A stretch of DNA of 45,563 nucleotides from a virus. The notes beneath the pieces are model-generated. The model had not been told where the DNA came from. It saw nothing but the letters and a program-made list of their open reading frames with translations, and did not search any database. The stretch covers positions 1 through 45,563 of the IMG/VR virus record IMGVR_UViG_3300036861_000371, one strand, 5' to 3'. A program made the position numbers and the translations under genes. Of the stretch, positions 37,786 to 44,849 are shown piece by piece; the first letter of the stretch is position 1, and the number at the start of each line of letters is the position of its first letter.

Positions 37786-38177
37786 GGCTCACCCACCACC
37801 ACGAAGGGATACGCCCGGATGCCGCGCTCCCAGTCCAGTGCCCGCCGCAGATCGTCCAGCGACAGCTGCGCCGGCCAGTAGGACTCGGCTTCGCCGTAGC
37901 GCACGATGTAGAGGGCGGTGATCCAGTCGAGCTTCGGCGTGGCCCAGACCTGCACCGTGGGCCCGAATCGCTGCGCCATCCGCTCGGCCCAAGCGGTGAC
38001 GGCCCCCAGTTCGGTATGGTCGGCGAGGAACGCTTTCCAGCGGGCCTTGCGATCCGTCGCAATGATGGGCGCCGCGCCGGTGCCATGCACCTCGAACAGC
38101 GCCCGCTCGCGCTCGCGGAGTTCCTCGTGCAGTGCAGCGTCGACGGGCAGCGGGGTCGGTGGCAGGTCGGCCTTCAC
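37782..38177 (-). CDS. Hypothetical protein, 131 aa
   Basis: GTG at 38177 (GTGA overlap). Mixed alpha/beta with Trp-rich segments (Ala-Arg-Trp-Lys-Ala-Phe-Leu and Leu-Asp-Trp-Glu-Arg-Gly). The C-terminus is a short hydrophobic strand, Tyr-Pro-Phe-Val-Val-Val-Gly. No family is recognised. Confidence 0.7.
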   Translation of the reverse strand: MKADLPPTPLPVDAALHEELRERERALFEVHGTGAAPIIATDRKARWKAFLADHTELGAVTAWAERMAQRFGPTVQVWATPKLDWITALYIVRYGEAESYWPAQLSLDDLRRALDWERGIRAYPFVVVGEP

Positions 38178-38395
38178 GCGAGCCCCACGCCGGCCGTGTA
38201 CGGCTTCCCCTTCTCGGTCTTACAGCCCTTCGCTCGGCACTCGAAGTCGAAGTGCAGGACCGACGGCCGGGCTTCCCCGGGCGCGACCTGGACGACGTAC
38301 TCGGCGCCGCAGTTCGGGCAACTGAACGGCTTGCCGCGGTCCGGCGCGGCTTTGGGGTCGTCCTTCGGGACGACGGTGATTGTGACATCGCCCAC
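38174..38395 (-). CDS. Zinc-ribbon protein, 73 aa
   Basis: I place the start at the GTG at 38395, as GAGGGGGTGG lies just upstream. A first beta-strand is followed by Cys-Pro-Asn-Cys-Gly and, 20 residues on, Glu-Cys-x4-Cys, which together give one zinc site. The gene just before it has the same plan, so the two may be an old duplication. Confidence 0.7.
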   Translation of the reverse strand: MGDVTITVVPKDDPKAAPDRGKPFSCPNCGAEYVVQVAPGEARPSVLHFDFECRAKGCKTEKGKPYTAGVGLA

Positions 38396-38406
38396 GGGCC
38401 ACCCCC

Positions 38407-38703
38407 TCAGATGACGGGCAGATTCGCGTTGTGGTAGTCGCAGCTGGTGCAGGTGAAGTCCACGACCCAAGTGCCCGGCGTGGGCTGGTCTGGCTCGTAT
38501 ACGTCGTGCTTAACGCCGCAGTTGGGGCAGGGGCGCCGGCGCCAGCCTTCGCGGACTTCACCGGCCGCCAGCACGATGGCCGCGACTTCTGGAGCCCTCC
38601 CGCCCTTGGGAACCGTCGCCTCCTCGTCAAACTCCTCGCGGTCGAGTTCCTGCAGGCTCTCCGGCCCGAGGTCCTCGGCGTCCGCCTTTTTCTTACCGGC
38701 CAT
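38407..38703 (-). CDS. Zinc-ribbon protein with acidic N-terminus, 98 aa
   Basis: ATG at 38703 with AGGAGG 7 bases upstream. Residues 1-35 are Lys- then Asp/Glu-rich and probably disordered. Residues 58-92 form a Cys-Pro-Asn-Cys-Gly ... Cys-x2-Cys zinc ribbon with a beta hairpin between. Its strong ribosome site suggests solid expression. Like its neighbour, it could modify transcription, but that is only a guess. Confidence 0.72.
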   Translation of the reverse strand: MAGKKKADAEDLGPESLQELDREEFDEEATVPKGGRAPEVAAIVLAAGEVREGWRRRPCPNCGVKHDVYEPDQPTPGTWVVDFTCTSCDYHNANLPVI

Positions 38704-38727
38704 CGCGGGCCTCCTACGGGTGCAGGT

Positions 38728-39144
38728 TCACGCCTTGTACTCCTCCTGCTCGCACCGCTTCACCCAGTTGTGGTTGGCGCAGAGCACCTGGAATCGCTCT
38801 GGCTGGGTCATAATCATACGCCAGTATTGGTGCGCAGCCAAACTGTTGCGCTCCACCCGGTCCCCAGGCTGGGGCTCCCGGTGGTCAATTTGGAGGGCGC
38901 GGGCATCATTCCAGTCGCATCCGGGCCATTCGCATCGACCGCCGAGCAGCATCAGTGCCCGGATGCGCGCCCGTTCGACTAGGCGACGCCGCGTGGCTCG
39001 CCCTGCTTCGGTTCGCAGGTACGCCACGTTCCTCGCAACGTTCTTTGCTCGCGCACGAACACCCTTTTCCGATTGGTGGTAGCGCCGCTGCGCAGCCGAT
39101 CCCGGACGTGGCGGCGGTGGCAGATAAGAAATGGCGTAGGTCAT
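38728..39144 (-). CDS. HNH endonuclease, 138 aa
   Basis: ATG at 39144 (ATGA overlap). Residues 15-65 are basic helices. Residues 69-130 hold a minimal HNH fold: Gly-Gly-Arg-Cys-x3-Gly-Cys, then Leu-Gln-Ile-Asp-His-Arg-Glu, then Leu-Cys-Ala-Asn-His-Asn-x3-Lys. It runs with the other genes and is AT-richer than its surroundings, so it may be a recent arrival. HNH proteins near terminase genes can also assist packaging by nicking (known for some phages); sequence alone cannot choose between the two. Confidence 0.85.
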   Translation of the reverse strand: MTYAISYLPPPPRPGSAAQRRYHQSEKGVRARAKNVARNVAYLRTEAGRATRRRLVERARIRALMLLGGRCEWPGCDWNDARALQIDHREPQPGDRVERNSLAAHQYWRMIMTQPERFQVLCANHNWVKRCEQEEYKA

Positions 39145-39500
39145 GGATGCTCGTTGTCGAGTTCAAGAAGAATCGTAGGGATGCTCTTGCCCTTCGCGAG
39201 CTCAAACCGCATCCGCTCAGCGAGAACGTGCCGATGCTCAGGGTCCTCCCAGGCGGCTACTTCCTCAGCGAGTGGTCCCGGCAGCGGATCTTGCGGCGGC
39301 AGCGGCGGGCTGGGCCGGGCTGGCACCACCGCGCCTTCCCGCCAAGCATGAACAAGGCGGTCGGTGGCGACCGCTTCCGCCTTCTGGGCCCGCTCGACCT
39401 CGCGCTTCAGCAGCCGCACCGTTTCCTCGCGAGCGAGCCACGACGCCAAGGCAGACAGCGCCGCGACCACGAGATAGACGACGAGGCCCTCGAGGATCAC
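39141..39500 (-). CDS. Membrane-anchored coiled-coil protein, 119 aa
   Basis: GTG at 39500 (GTGA overlap). Residues 4-22 are a hydrophobic span, then a Glu/Lys/Arg coiled coil to residue 55, a Pro-rich linker, and a charged helix to the end. The layout resembles inner-membrane spanin or assembly proteins, but the gene is far from the lysis block, so I leave the role open. Confidence 0.65.
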   Translation of the reverse strand: MILEGLVVYLVVAALSALASWLAREETVRLLKREVERAQKAEAVATDRLVHAWREGAVVPARPSPPLPPQDPLPGPLAEEVAAWEDPEHRHVLAERMRFELAKGKSIPTILLELDNEHP

Positions 39501-39748
39501 GCGAAGATCATCCGCTCAACCTGCGCCCGGCTCGCCTCGACCTGCGCCCACTGCAGTTCCGTCCAGCCCAGTTCCCGCGCCTCAAGCCAGCTGTGCGGCG
39601 CGCTCCACTCCGGTGGCCGCAGGTAAATCGCATCGGCTTGCACCGCGAAGTCGCCGCGAGCCTCGTGGTAGGCGTTGTGGGCTTCCCACTTCGTCCCGGG
39701 CATTTCCCCGCCACAGGTGGCGCAGTGCATCCACTTCGGCCACTGCAT
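39497..39748 (-). CDS. Hypothetical protein with Cys-x2-Cys, 83 aa
   Basis: ATG at 39748, overlapping the upstream TAA by one base (TAATG). The N-terminus has Cys-Ala-Thr-Cys-Gly-Gly, then a conserved-looking Trp/His region and a long helix with Ala-Gln-Val-Glu. Only two Cys are visible, so a zinc site would need the nearby His residues. No family known. Confidence 0.65.
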   Translation of the reverse strand: MQWPKWMHCATCGGEMPGTKWEAHNAYHEARGDFAVQADAIYLRPPEWSAPHSWLEARELGWTELQWAQVEASRAQVERMIFA

Positions 39749-39954
39749 TACCGTTTGTCCGGGGGCAGCGGGCCGAACGGGGAACGGCCGGCGCCCACGT
39801 TGACGCTCACGTAGTGCTCGACCAGCAGGCCGAACGCCAGCACGCCCACCGCGGCGTACTTGCCCTGAAACGGCACGCCGGCCGCCACCAGCCAGATCAC
39901 CAACGTGACCACCTCGACGGCCGTGAAGATCACCACGCCTGTGAACGCTTTCAT
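39748..39954 (-). CDS. Two-span membrane protein, 68 aa
   Basis: ATG at 39954 with GAGG 8 bases upstream. Residues 5-25 and 33-52 are strongly hydrophobic with a short Pro/Gly loop between, and the C-terminus is short and basic. It has the topology of a small holin but sits after the large terminase, far from the endolysin. It may be a second holin or an unrelated membrane factor. Confidence 0.65.
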   Translation of the reverse strand: MKAFTGVVIFTAVEVVTLVIWLVAAGVPFQGKYAAVGVLAFGLLVEHYVSVNVGAGRSPFGPLPPDKR

Positions 39955-39968
39955 GTCGGTGCCTCGGG

Positions 39969-41588
39969 TTAGAGTGGTCGGAACGGGCCCTTGTGCTTCC
40001 CCTGCGTCCGCTCGAGCAGCTCGTCAAACTCGTCGGCCGCCTTCCGGCTCAACGGGTCGAGCTTCTCCCGCTCGCGCTTCAAGGTGATGTCCTCGGGCGC
40101 TGGCGTAAAGGGCCGCACGAGCTCGAGGTAGCGCAGCGGGTCTACGCAGTCGTCCCGCTCCTTGATCGGCGTGTCGGGTGGGGCGTCCTCTTTCTGCCGG
40201 TATTGCCGCAGCTCCCACATGATCCGCGACTCGTTGAATTGCACGCCCTCCCAGGTCCACAGGCTCACCAAGTTGGACAGGAAGAACAGGTGCGGCGCGC
40301 CCTTCTGGCCGTTGTAGGGATGCGGGTGCTCGGGGTCGATCCAGGCCGCCCGCCGAATCAACTCGATCGAGGCCTTCACCGAGCCCGCGTCCTTCGGCAC
40401 CGCTTTGCAGTAGATGCCCACGTCGGCCAGGTTCAGGATCGCCTGCGCCCCGGCCCCGCCCGGGTCCGCCCAGAAGTCGACGAGCGGCGTCACCTGGCCC
40501 GCGTCGATCTTGGGCGCCTTCTCGAGCGCCGGCGCAATGCGCCGCCCCCACGCCATCAGGATCTGTCGGTAGCCATCAGCGTGCAGTCGGTCGGGCAGGT
40601 TCTCGGCATAGTGCTCGCCCACGACGTACTGGTTGCCCAAGTGGTCGACGGCACACAGCAGGGCGCCGTGACGCTTGTTCGGGTCGGCCAGGAAGAACCA
40701 CGAGTAGGGCCGGTCGTCGGGCAGCTGCGGGATGATGTAGGGGCTCGTGCGGTTGCCGGCCAAGAGGTCGGCGAACATCGGGAAGATCAGCCCCTCGGTG
40801 AATCCGTACTTGCCATAGAGCCGCGCTGACCGCTCAGACTCGGAGATGCTGGGGTCGGCGGCCAGGCGCCGGACGCCGCCGCCGGCCACCGACTGCGGGT
40901 TGTCGGCCATGCCCATCTCGATCACGGCCATCTCGGGCTTGCGCACCCAGACCCGCGGGGCGACTTGGTACTCGGGCTGGACGGTCGGGGTGTAGAGCGC
41001 CCCATAGGTCCAGGTGATCCCGTTCAGGGGCGTGAACAGGAACACGCAGACCCCGTTCGTGCCGGCGAGACGCTGCATCGCCGAGCTGTAGAGTCGGCGG
41101 TCAAGCGGCTCCTCGTCGAACAGTACGAGATCCACCATGTCCGACTCGAAGGCCATGAAGCCCTGCTCCTGCGACTTGCCCCACAGCGTGTTGCCGTCGG
41201 CGTGGGCGTCGTCCCAAGTCAGCACCGGGTGCGGCGTGCTGGCGTAGTGGTGCGGCAGGCCGGCGAACACCTCGTGCAGCACGCGATCTTCCCAGTTCGA
41301 TTGCCACTTCTCGTGCAGGTTGGGGCTGACCCAGAGCTTCAGTGGCCGATTGTCAGGGTCGCGGAGCCGGGCGTAGATCGGCCCCTCGCGGCGCACGAGG
41401 CGGCTCACGATGCCGAGGCCGACGGTCGTCTTACCGGACTGGTTGCCGCCCAGCACCATGAGGTGATCGGTGGCGAGGCTGAGGGCGTACTGCTGCTGCA
41501 GGTGGTAGGGGAACGCGCCGAGGGGCCCGAAGTTCGTGAGGGCTTCGTCAAACTGTTCGACGAGGGCGTGGTCGACGGGTGTGGTCAG
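39969..41588 (-). CDS. terL: Terminase large subunit, 539 aa
   Basis: The DNA packaging motor. Walker A is Gly-Gly-Asn-Gln-Ser-Gly-Lys-Thr-Thr (47-55) and Walker B is Leu-Val-Leu-Phe-Asp-Glu-Glu (154-160). The C-terminal nuclease has acidic residues in Phe-Phe-Leu-Ala-Asp (302) and Phe-Trp-Ala-Asp (375). An ATG at 41459 would begin one residue before Walker A's first strand and cut off the family's adenine-binding segment, so translation must begin earlier. The frame is open to 41610 but contains no ATG, GTG or TTG. A CTG at 41588 overlaps a TGA as CTGA, the same geometry as the other couplings here, so I start it there. An N-terminal Gln-rich helix (28-36) supports this. Confidence 0.9.
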   Translation of the reverse strand: MTTPVDHALVEQFDEALTNFGPLGAFPYHLQQQYALSLATDHLMVLGGNQSGKTTVGLGIVSRLVRREGPIYARLRDPDNRPLKLWVSPNLHEKWQSNWEDRVLHEVFAGLPHHYASTPHPVLTWDDAHADGNTLWGKSQEQGFMAFESDMVDLVLFDEEPLDRRLYSSAMQRLAGTNGVCVFLFTPLNGITWTYGALYTPTVQPEYQVAPRVWVRKPEMAVIEMGMADNPQSVAGGGVRRLAADPSISESERSARLYGKYGFTEGLIFPMFADLLAGNRTSPYIIPQLPDDRPYSWFFLADPNKRHGALLCAVDHLGNQYVVGEHYAENLPDRLHADGYRQILMAWGRRIAPALEKAPKIDAGQVTPLVDFWADPGGAGAQAILNLADVGIYCKAVPKDAGSVKASIELIRRAAWIDPEHPHPYNGQKGAPHLFFLSNLVSLWTWEGVQFNESRIMWELRQYRQKEDAPPDTPIKERDDCVDPLRYLELVRPFTPAPEDITLKREREKLDPLSRKAADEFDELLERTQGKHKGPFRPL

Positions 41589-41629
41589 AGGAGGGCTGCC
41601 CTGAGAATGTTAGGCCTTGCGGCCATCAT
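41585..41629 (-). CDS. Possible 14-codon leader ORF of terL
   Basis: ATG-ATG at 41629, GGGG six or so bases upstream, then 12 more codons and a TGA that overlaps the CTG start of the terminase as CTGA. If translated, it would deliver ribosomes to the unusual start. The same frame is open further upstream, to 41830, but that part runs through the promoter at 41702-41737. Confidence 0.4.
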   Translation of the reverse strand: MMAARPNILRAALL

Positions 41630-41647
41630 TGATCCCCGAGTCTTGTT

Positions 41648-41663
41648 CCCAACCGGGGTTGGG
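41648..41663. promoter_or_regulatory. Hairpin in the terL leader
   Basis: A perfect 6-bp stem with a CCCG loop (minus strand). No T-run follows, so it is not a terminator. It lies between the predicted transcript start (41702) and the leader ATG, where it could affect mRNA stability or the CTG start. Confidence 0.45.
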
Positions 41664-41676
41664 CGCGGGCCTCGGC

Positions 41677-41700
41677 AATTGTCTGGTTCCATCCTCAGGA
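41677..41700. repeat. 24-bp direct repeat, copy 1 (candidate packaging or regulator site)
   Basis: AATTGTCTGGTTCCATCCTC and four more bases. It matches 42572-42595 at 20 of 24 positions, in the same orientation, 895 bp apart; terS lies between the two copies. Confidence 0.55.
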
Positions 41701-41701
41701 C

Positions 41702-41737
41702 AGGAACGAAACTACGAATCGCCGTGGCAAGCGTCAA
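41702..41737 (-). promoter_or_regulatory. Predicted promoter P3 upstream of terL
   Basis: Minus strand: TTGACG (41737-41732), 17 bases, TAGTTT (41714-41709), with a start near 41702. This is weaker than P1 but has the same spacing. It would drive the terminase, head and tail genes. Confidence 0.6.
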
Positions 41738-41973
41738 GCAAGCAGCTGGGAGGGTGTCGTCGGCGGTGCTTCGCGCCTCCCATGCACGCGGCTGACAGGC
41801 CATCATAGGACCGCGCTGGACCGCCGGCACCGAGAGTGGAGGTTCTCGAGCAGACCGTCACGAAGGCTCGGAACAGAGACTCACGGCATGACGCACCGCC
41901 GCCGGGCAATCCTACCGCTTGTCTCGCCCGCCGATACGTGCCTCGGCCGCGGGCCGAACAACCGAAGGCGAGA

Positions 41974-42483
41974 TTACTTCCCGTTCCCCTTCTCGGGCTT
42001 CACGACCTTGCCCTGCACCTGCAGCTCGATCATCTGCCGCTGCTTGAATAGACGCGCAATCTCCTGGCGATCGACCGGGAGCATTGTGATGACCCGCGGC
42101 AAGAGCTCCATCACGCGCTGCACCATTGCCTCCCCCGTCGGTCGGCTCTTGGCGTCGTCGATCTGCAGCTCTTGCGGCGGCTTGCCGTGGCCGTGCTCAG
42201 CCAACAGTTTCACGGCGTAGAGGCGGTCCCGCACGTTGGGCTTCGCTTGTAGCACGCGAGCATCCTCGCCGTCGCCCACGATCATCTCGTCGACTGCAGT
42301 CCCGTCGATTACGCTCACCACGAAATCGAGGCCCTTGGCGCGCTCGAGGGCTTCGCGGCAGGCGCGGCGCCACCGCTCGACGGGCCGACCGCCAGCCCCG
42401 GTGCCACCAGGCAGGAGGGCCCCGCCGTGGGGCTGCGGCACCTTCGCCACCGAGGTTTGCACCGAGGTTTTGTGCTTAGCCAT
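41974..42483 (-). CDS. terS: Putative terminase small subunit, 169 aa
   Basis: ATG at 42483. A basic N-terminus with Gly-Gly-Thr-Gly-Ala-Gly-Gly-Arg-Pro, a common opening in small terminases, is followed by helices (Arg-Arg-Ala-Cys-Arg-Glu-Ala-Leu-Glu-Arg), a central Asp/Glu region, and a C-terminal coiled segment (Arg-Leu-Phe-Lys-Gln-Arg-Gln-Met-Ile-Glu-Leu) with a Lys-rich end that could contact the large subunit. The helix-turn-helix is not clear-cut. The call rests on position upstream of terL and on length. Confidence 0.7.
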   Translation of the reverse strand: MAKHKTSVQTSVAKVPQPHGGALLPGGTGAGGRPVERWRRACREALERAKGLDFVVSVIDGTAVDEMIVGDGEDARVLQAKPNVRDRLYAVKLLAEHGHGKPPQELQIDDAKSRPTGEAMVQRVMELLPRVITMLPVDRQEIARLFKQRQMIELQVQGKVVKPEKGNGK

Positions 42484-42991
42484 GCGAGAAATCCAGTTCT
42501 TGGCGGCCTCCGTCTGACTCGTACAGTGCAGCGGCCCAGTCGTCCCACTCGTCCGGTCCCGGCTCCGATCGAATTGTCTGGTCCCACTCACAGGATTCGA
42601 GGTACGCTGCTCTGCGGTGTGTGCTGTAGAATCGTGGTCGGCTCGGGTCGTCGGTCGGAGCTGTAGGCCGTGGTTCGTTCGCCCACTCGGCGTATTGCGC
42701 CTGGAGGATCTGCGCCTGACGAATCCGCTCTGTGTCCGCCACCAGCCGACGCTCACACTGAGCCAGCATAGCGAGAGGTCGCGCTTCCGGCCCGATAAGG
42801 CCCGCCTTCCGCAGCCGAGCAAGCGCCTGCTTCTGGCGTGTCGTCGCCTTACTGAGGGCGGCTAGGAGCGGCTTGCGCAGCGGACCAGGCGTATAGGCCA
42901 GCACCCAGGCGTCATGCTGCGTTGGCGTCATCAGCGCCCCATCCTCGTAGGTACGGAGCGCCTCAAGCAACGTCTCAAGCAGATCAGCCAC
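42476..42991 (-). CDS. Hypothetical helical protein, 171 aa
   Basis: GTG at 42991, overlapping the upstream stop by 8 bases. Residues 1-95 are helical, rich in Leu, Ala, Arg and Gln. The C-terminal 50 residues are acidic and Trp/Tyr-rich. The second copy of the 24-bp repeat (42572-42595) lies inside it. Packaging-related function is possible from context only. Confidence 0.7.
   Translation of the reverse strand: MADLLETLLEALRTYEDGALMTPTQHDAWVLAYTPGPLRKPLLAALSKATTRQKQALARLRKAGLIGPEARPLAMLAQCERRLVADTERIRQAQILQAQYAEWANEPRPTAPTDDPSRPRFYSTHRRAAYLESCEWDQTIRSEPGPDEWDDWAAALYESDGGRQELDFSHG
42572..42595. repeat. 24-bp direct repeat, copy 2
   Basis: Matches 41677-41700 at 20 of 24 positions, beginning with the same 11 bases. 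This copy is inside a coding gene, the other is not, so the match is not explained by shared protein sequence. Confidence 0.55.
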
Positions 42992-43553
42992 GGGCTGGGT
43001 CGGTCTCCGTCATACCGCTGATGATCGCGCCGTCCTTGAACAGGTCCACCTGCGCGTTGTTGGCTGACAAGTTGAACATCCGCAGGTCGGGCGTCCAGAG
43101 GCCCCAGCGACCCACGATTTCGGAGAATTCCTCGACATCGTGCCGGCGTATCCCGTAGCGGCCTTCGTCGTCGCGAACGCAGTGGCAGAGCTCGTGATCG
43201 ACGAGCGCGATCCGCTGCGGTGGGGAGAGCGCACCCCAGGTCGACCAGTTGAATTCGATGATGAAGTCGAATTCGCTCAGGTACCGGAGCTTCGCCGAGG
43301 CGCGCTGCGCCACCCCCAACCGCACCCGCCCTCCACGCTCAAGTTGCTCGCGGTAGAGGTAGGCGATCGAGGCACGCGCTAGGTGTGTGTGGTAGCCGTG
43401 GATCAGGCCCCGGGCGATCGCGAGCGGCTGGTCGGCGGCCTGGAAGGCTTCGCCCTCGGGCCAGGTGCCGATGATCGGGACTTCGCGAACGGCGCGGGTG
43501 AGTTCCTCGGCGACGGCCGAGAGCGCCTTGGGGAGCACGAGGGGTGCGAGCAT
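42984..43553 (-). CDS. Putative phage metallopeptidase, 189 aa
   Basis: ATG at 43553 with GGAGG 5 bases upstream. It has the zinc-protease signature His-Glu-Leu-Cys-His (120-124) followed 14 residues later by His-Asp-Val-Glu-Glu-Phe and then Gly-Arg-Trp-Gly-Leu-Trp. That order is typical of a family of predicted phage metallopeptidases of this length (PF18894-like, recalled from memory). Its substrate is unknown; candidates are phage assembly proteins or host factors. It lies just before the terminase genes. Confidence 0.82.
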   Translation of the reverse strand: MLAPLVLPKALSAVAEELTRAVREVPIIGTWPEGEAFQAADQPLAIARGLIHGYHTHLARASIAYLYREQLERGGRVRLGVAQRASAKLRYLSEFDFIIEFNWSTWGALSPPQRIALVDHELCHCVRDDEGRYGIRRHDVEEFSEIVGRWGLWTPDLRMFNLSANNAQVDLFKDGAIISGMTETDPARG

Positions 43554-43627
43554 CAGACCTCCAAAGTAACGGGCTTCGCGGCGTGGTCGATCCCCAACAG
43601 GGAGAGTTGCTGGGCCGTCGCCGTCAT
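43553..43627 (-). CDS. Possible 24-codon peptide
   Basis: ATG at 43627 in an ATGA overlap with the methyltransferase stop; its TGA shares a base with the metallopeptidase ATG. Both junctions follow the genome's coupling pattern. The peptide begins Met-Thr-Ala-Thr-Ala, as the methyltransferase does. It may exist mainly to carry ribosomes to the next gene. Confidence 0.5.
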   Translation of the reverse strand: MTATAQQLSLLGIDHAAKPVTLEV

Positions 43628-44277
43628 GCCGGATACCTCAGGATTTCCAGCAACCGCTGGCCGATCCACTCCGTATACGCTGGGGGGATCGCCTGCGACA
43701 ATTCCTTGCGCGTCATCCAATCAATTCCCATCGCTTCCCGCATTTCGTCCACGCTCACACACCTTCCGAACTTGGCGCGGTGGTAGCTATTGGTCCCGTT
43801 CCCATAGACGCCAATCGTCTGCCCCCGGCGATGTTGGCAAGGCGGGGCGAGCAGACCAAAGCTCGTCTGAAAATAACGATGGCGATTGAGATCGAACTTT
43901 CCCGTCTTGAGCCCAAAGCTCGCCCCGCACAGTTGGATCGCTGAAGGCAGCGGCGCCCCGACAACATTCTCCACGATCCACGGCAGACCGGACGCCCGCA
44001 AGCGCGCCAAGGTCTCGGGCACTAGTTCCGGGGCGTTCGGATGCGAGCCGTTATTGCGCGAGATTGAGTAGGCTTGACAGGGCGGGCTCGCATGGATTAC
44101 GGCGAAGCCCTCCAGCCGATACGTCATGGCGTCCGCTTGGTGAAATTCGAACGGATACCGCGGCTGGGGTTTGATATCGACACCCACCACGTCGAACCCA
44201 GCGCGATGGTAACCGACAGCCGCGCCGCCGGCGCCACAGAATAAATCAAGGATTCGGGGGCGGGCCGTCGCCGTCAT
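43624..44277 (-). CDS. DNA cytosine-5 methyltransferase, 217 aa
   Basis: Transfers a methyl group to cytosine C5. Motif I is Leu-Asp-Leu-Phe-Cys-Gly-Ala-Gly-Gly (10-18), motif IV Pro-Pro-Cys-Gln with the catalytic Cys67, motif VI Glu-Asn-Val (103-105), motif VIII is Asn-Arg-His-Arg-Tyr-Phe (131-136), and motif X is Ile-Pro-Pro-Ala-Tyr-Thr-Glu-Trp-Ile-Gly near the end. The target recognition region is very short, which is usual for compact phage enzymes. ATG at 44277 (ATGA overlap). No partner restriction enzyme is present, so a protective role is likely. Confidence 0.93.
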   Translation of the reverse strand: MTATARPRILDLFCGAGGAAVGYHRAGFDVVGVDIKPQPRYPFEFHQADAMTYRLEGFAVIHASPPCQAYSISRNNGSHPNAPELVPETLARLRASGLPWIVENVVGAPLPSAIQLCGASFGLKTGKFDLNRHRYFQTSFGLLAPPCQHRRGQTIGVYGNGTNSYHRAKFGRCVSVDEMREAMGIDWMTRKELSQAIPPAYTEWIGQRLLEILRYPA

Positions 44278-44525
44278 GGAGCCGTCTCCGCCCCGCTCAT
44301 GTCGGCCAATACGCCCGGATGCTCTGCCGCAAACCGCTGAAAGAACTCCTCGGGGCTCAACTCCACCGGCCCCGGCCCGATGCTCACCGTATTGTTGGGC
44401 GCGTACTGCGCCAACGTGACCCGCGACGGAGCGCCTTCCCGGAACGCCATGTCCCATTCGGTGCGCCAGCCGTTGGCGCTGGTAATCCGAAACACGATGT
44501 TGAGTTGCGCCGGGCGGTGCCTCAT
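44274..44525 (-). CDS. Hypothetical protein, 83 aa
   Basis: ATG at 44525 (ATGA overlap). The N-terminal half looks like a beta sheet (Asn-Ile-Val-Phe-Arg-Ile-Thr) with Trp residues; the C-terminal half is a helix with Pro-Glu-Glu-Phe-Phe-Gln-Arg-Phe. Unknown family. Confidence 0.7.
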   Translation of the reverse strand: MRHRPAQLNIVFRITSANGWRTEWDMAFREGAPSRVTLAQYAPNNTVSIGPGPVELSPEEFFQRFAAEHPGVLADMSGAETAP

Positions 44526-44599
44526 GTCGGCTCCTGGGGCGCGGCCTGTTGGTCGAGCAGCGCCTCGATCTCCGGCTCGCTCAGCCGCTGGTCAGTCAT
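44522..44599 (-). CDS. Possible 25-codon peptide
   Basis: ATG at 44599, overlapping the upstream TGA by 8 bases (ATGACTGA, the same junction as at 44842-44849), and ending in an ATGA overlap. The peptide is acidic with Glu-Pro-Glu-Ile-Glu-Ala-Leu-Leu. Its existence rests on these junctions. Confidence 0.5.
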   Translation of the reverse strand: MTDQRLSEPEIEALLDQQAAPQEPT

Positions 44600-44849
44600 G
44601 CCCTGCTTCCGTGTCTATGTCTGGATCGCTGGCGATCTGTTCACGCAACCGCGCTCGGCTAACCTTCAATTGAACCCGAATGAACCCACACGATGCACAC
44701 GTTCCTGTTCCTTCATCCCACCCGGCCCAATTCAAGCACTTCGGGCAGATGATGCCAGGACAGGAATACGCGCCCCGAGTGTTCAGTCCCCGCCAAGTGT
44801 GCGGTTGGTGCGAATCCTTGTTGCGACATTTACTGGGGCGGTCAGTCAT
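44592..44849 (-). CDS. Zinc-ribbon protein, 85 aa
   Basis: ATG at 44849 (ATGACTGA overlap). The middle has Cys-Pro-x-x-Ile-Cys-Pro-Lys-Cys and Cys-Ala-Ser-Cys-Gly, one zinc site with a spare Cys. The C-terminal helix is basic. The gene is clearly AT-richer than the late genes. It belongs to the early/accessory block of small zinc proteins that surrounds dam. Confidence 0.75.
   Translation of the reverse strand: MTDRPSKCRNKDSHQPHTWRGLNTRGAYSCPGIICPKCLNWAGWDEGTGTCASCGFIRVQLKVSRARLREQIASDPDIDTEAGHD

Larger units (their letters stand above)
41630..41973. other. Non-coding regulatory stretch between terS and terL
   Basis: A 344-bp stretch without a convincing gene, the longest in the window. It holds a promoter-like pair (41709-41737), a 24-bp repeat (41677-41700) found again beyond terS, and a hairpin on the minus strand, CCCAAC-CCCG-GTTGGG (41663-41648). 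Sites where packaging begins are often in or beside terminase genes, so this is the best candidate for such a site. Confidence 0.6.

Noticed and set aside
41585-41830. An 81-codon protein upstream of terL
   Set aside because: It has no ribosome site at its first codons, and predicted promoter P3 lies inside it. Only the last 14 codons were kept, as a possible leader.
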